DNA of 64,000 nucleotides from Anoplolepis gracilipes. Taxonomy: Eukaryota > Arthropoda > Insecta > Hymenoptera > Formicidae. A program made the position numbers and the translations under genes. The stretch spans positions 1,375,001 through 1,439,000 of the forward strand of contig NC_132984.1 in the NCBI RefSeq assembly GCF_047496725.1. Reading direction: 5' to 3'. The notes under the pieces were generated by a model that was given only the letters and a program-made list of their open reading frames with translations, was not told where the DNA came from and ran no database searches. Positions within the stretch are counted from its first letter, which is position 1; each line of letters opens with the position of its first letter. Shown here in pieces: positions 61,960 to 64,000 of the stretch.

Positions 61960-62101
61960 TCAGTCGGCTCGTTCGAGAGTATGATTTCATGATTTTTTTT
62001 TTTTTTTTACTTGCGCATAACATGTAACATCCGCTCGTTGTCCGAGATGGAAATGATCGTATGGAGTTGCCTCGTGATGTTACTGGATATTGCTTTCCAG
62101 A
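61960..62101 (+). promoter_or_regulatory. Candidate core promoter and signal-peptide-like first exon
   Basis: An arthropod-type initiator TCAGTC at 61960-61965 precedes an ATG at 62047 that opens MEMIVWSCLVMLLDIAFQ, a hydrophobic stretch like a secretory signal. The frame meets a donor-like A|GTATGT at 62102 (phase 1). Otherwise it ends at TAG after 29 codons. A 16-base T run lies in the presumed leader. No second exon was recognised before the window end, so this is weak. Confidence 0.25.
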
Positions 62102-62528
62102 GTATGTCCAGATTGTTTGTTCGGCAACTAATTTAGTCGAACGAAAAAATCGGAAAAATCAAAGCAAAGAGAGATACGAGATGATGAATCATGTAAAAGG
62201 ATTGCATAAAAGAAAATAATCGTAGCGTAATAGTTGTTTGGAAGTTGCTAAAATCAATTTTTTAGCTCAAAATAAGGGAAATATATTTCAAGATAATATC
62301 TTACAACTAAAATGTACAAGAGTTTTCTAATAAAGAATACGCGGTAAATATAAGAATAATAAATTAAACAGTTTACTCCCTTCGTAAAATTTAATTCGTT
62401 TTTTCTAAATTCTAAAAAAATATTATAATTTTTTTCTAGATAATAACGCGTTTAAAAAAATTATATATAAATGCCTATATTATATCAAATAATTATAATA
62501 ATTATCGAATTATTTTCGCGAATAATAC

Positions 62529-62576
<48 letters not shown>

Positions 62577-64000
62577 TCTAAAAATTTTTTATATGTACTA
62601 TAGATGCCATCAGATAAAATTTTCGTAGAAAATTTGTTGTGCGATAATATAAAAAATACTGTACAAAAATTAAATTAGGAAATAAATTTCATTTCTCCAC
62701 AAGCTCACACCAGCATTTCCATTTCTCTACGTTACGGATGGTCCGGTTGAAATTTCTTTGCGCTCAATTCCCCTCGAGAACATCGCCACGGAATAAAGTG
62801 CGTAGTATGTGATAGAATAACGCTTTTTTTATACAGTCGTCCTGACGTCAATCGTCCTTCTTAACAAAATCAATTAATCTTGTCGTGTGACATTTATTAA
62901 CTTAACATTTACGATTAATGATAATAATCAAAACTGAAATTTGCATCGTATTATCAAGAATTTCCTCTTTCTCTATTTTTATATTACAGTATAAGTCAGA
63001 ATATATACACATAGATTAATATAATTATTACATCTAAATTAAAGTGTAATGTAAAAATTTTTTGAATTTTCTTTCCTATTTATTATATTATTATATATTA
63101 TATATATAATAATATAAAATAATAATTTTTTAAAAATAGTAACTTATACTCTGACGTCACGTTTTTTTAATCATTCGATTTTTTTTGCACAGACGAAAAC
63201 GTGATTTCGTGAAATCAATATTAATAATAGTTTTGAATAATCTACGCGACAAGAAAAGTTGATCACGAGTGGACGATCATCGTCTGGCATGATTTTTACA
63301 GAGAGAAGCTATTGTTCCATGTCTGTGTTTCTCTCTCTGATCAACTGTCGTAATATTATTTTAAGAAATAGAGAACAGAGATATATTTTATATCTATAAT
63401 ATGTATATCGACTAATTAATATGCCACCTCTCGTAACCATCGAATAACGTTAACGTAATCTCTCTCTCTCTGTCATTCTCTCTCTCGTTCTCTCTATCTC
63501 TCTCCCTCTCTCTCTCTCATTATACTCGCATGCGATATTGTGGCTGCCGCACGTGTTCATGGGCTCGACGTACATTGGTCTCGCGCTTGCTCGCTAATTA
63601 TACCTACGGTAATTGTGTCATTAGCAATAGTAATGGCTCTCGGGCGCCACTGATCGATCGCGGATTGCGTTCCAGGACAAAATGTCAAGATTCACAATTA
63701 TCACGTCACATGAGCTCGCGTCCTCTCATATTACATAGTACATTAAAGTAATTATAATAAAATATCCATAAAGCATTAATAGTACTGATAATTATTAATT
63801 AATTAGTGTTACTATATTTGTTGAGCTCTATTCCGATTTATATTTTCACATTTTACACTTTGACAATTTCTATATATATATATTTTGTTGATTATTTAGA
63901 TAATTTATTTATCTAGAGCAATGTTATGTGGAATTTCCGAATTATCAGAAAAAGCAGAAAGTACAATATCTTTTCTACTAATGCCTCTGTGTGATCACAG
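62102..64000. other. AT-rich right end, no supported gene
   Basis: Contains a TA run (62538-62568), CT-rich stretch (63455-63520) and a GC-richer patch (63520-63740) with an open plus-strand frame of 73 codons that I do not recognise. Confidence 0.45.

Noticed and set aside
1..64000. CRISPR array, bacterial operon or viral genes
   Set aside because: No spaced identical repeats of that kind, and gene structure is that of an insect nuclear genome.

Overview
The window is nuclear DNA of an insect, most likely a hymenopteran and plausibly an ant. This rests on an AT-rich background broken by CpG-rich islands, very many GA/CT, CA and TA microsatellites, genes split by multi-kilobase introns, and an arthropod-type Onecut protein. 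The species call is inference. I saw no bacterial-type operon, CRISPR array or intact transposase.

Two protein-coding genes are well supported, both on the minus strand. (1) onecut: the first coding exon is at 32262-34197. It encodes low-complexity Gly/His/Gln tracts, the conserved Onecut box and a complete CUT domain, and ends at a phase-1 donor. A second, previously small and easily missed exon lies at 21290-21397. It has 108 nt, is phase 1 at both ends, and would insert 36 residues directly after the CUT domain. The homeodomain exon was not found and presumably lies left of position 1, so positions 1-32261 are read as onecut introns. The 5' flank (34198 to about 37900) is a CpG-rich region packed with simple repeats. 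(2) A complete six-exon gene at 44138-52951 encodes a predicted 319-residue single-pass membrane protein with a cupin/JmjC-like 2-oxoglutarate oxygenase domain (HVD at residues 248-250, distal His 301). All six exons join in frame, and a likely 5' leader exon ends at 53330.

Inside the 6.3-kb third intron of gene 2, on the opposite (plus) strand, there are a promoter-like island and two spliced leader-type exons (ending at 50496, and 50720-50767). These suggest a divergent or antisense transcript running to the right. A weaker plus-strand promoter and signal-peptide-like first exon lies at 61960-62101.

Layout: 1-21289, distal onecut intron with GA/CT, TAGG and CA repeats and some GC-rich islands (5.5-6.1, 8.46-8.86, 12.1-12.5 kb). 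21290-21397, linker exon. 21398-32261, proximal intron with candidate terminal-inverted-repeat elements (18.4-18.9 kb just distal to the exon, 24.8-25.1, 27.8-28.1 kb). 32262-34197, CUT exon. 34.2-37.9 kb, onecut 5' region. 38-44 kb, intergenic, with a tRNA-like SINE candidate (38.5-38.77 kb) and a GC-rich island (43.04-43.53 kb). 44.1-53.4 kb, oxygenase gene. 53.5-64 kb, AT-rich with hairpins and no convincing exon except possibly at 62.05 kb. Exon joins, motifs and inverted repeats were read by eye; homologies to named families come from general knowledge, with no database search.
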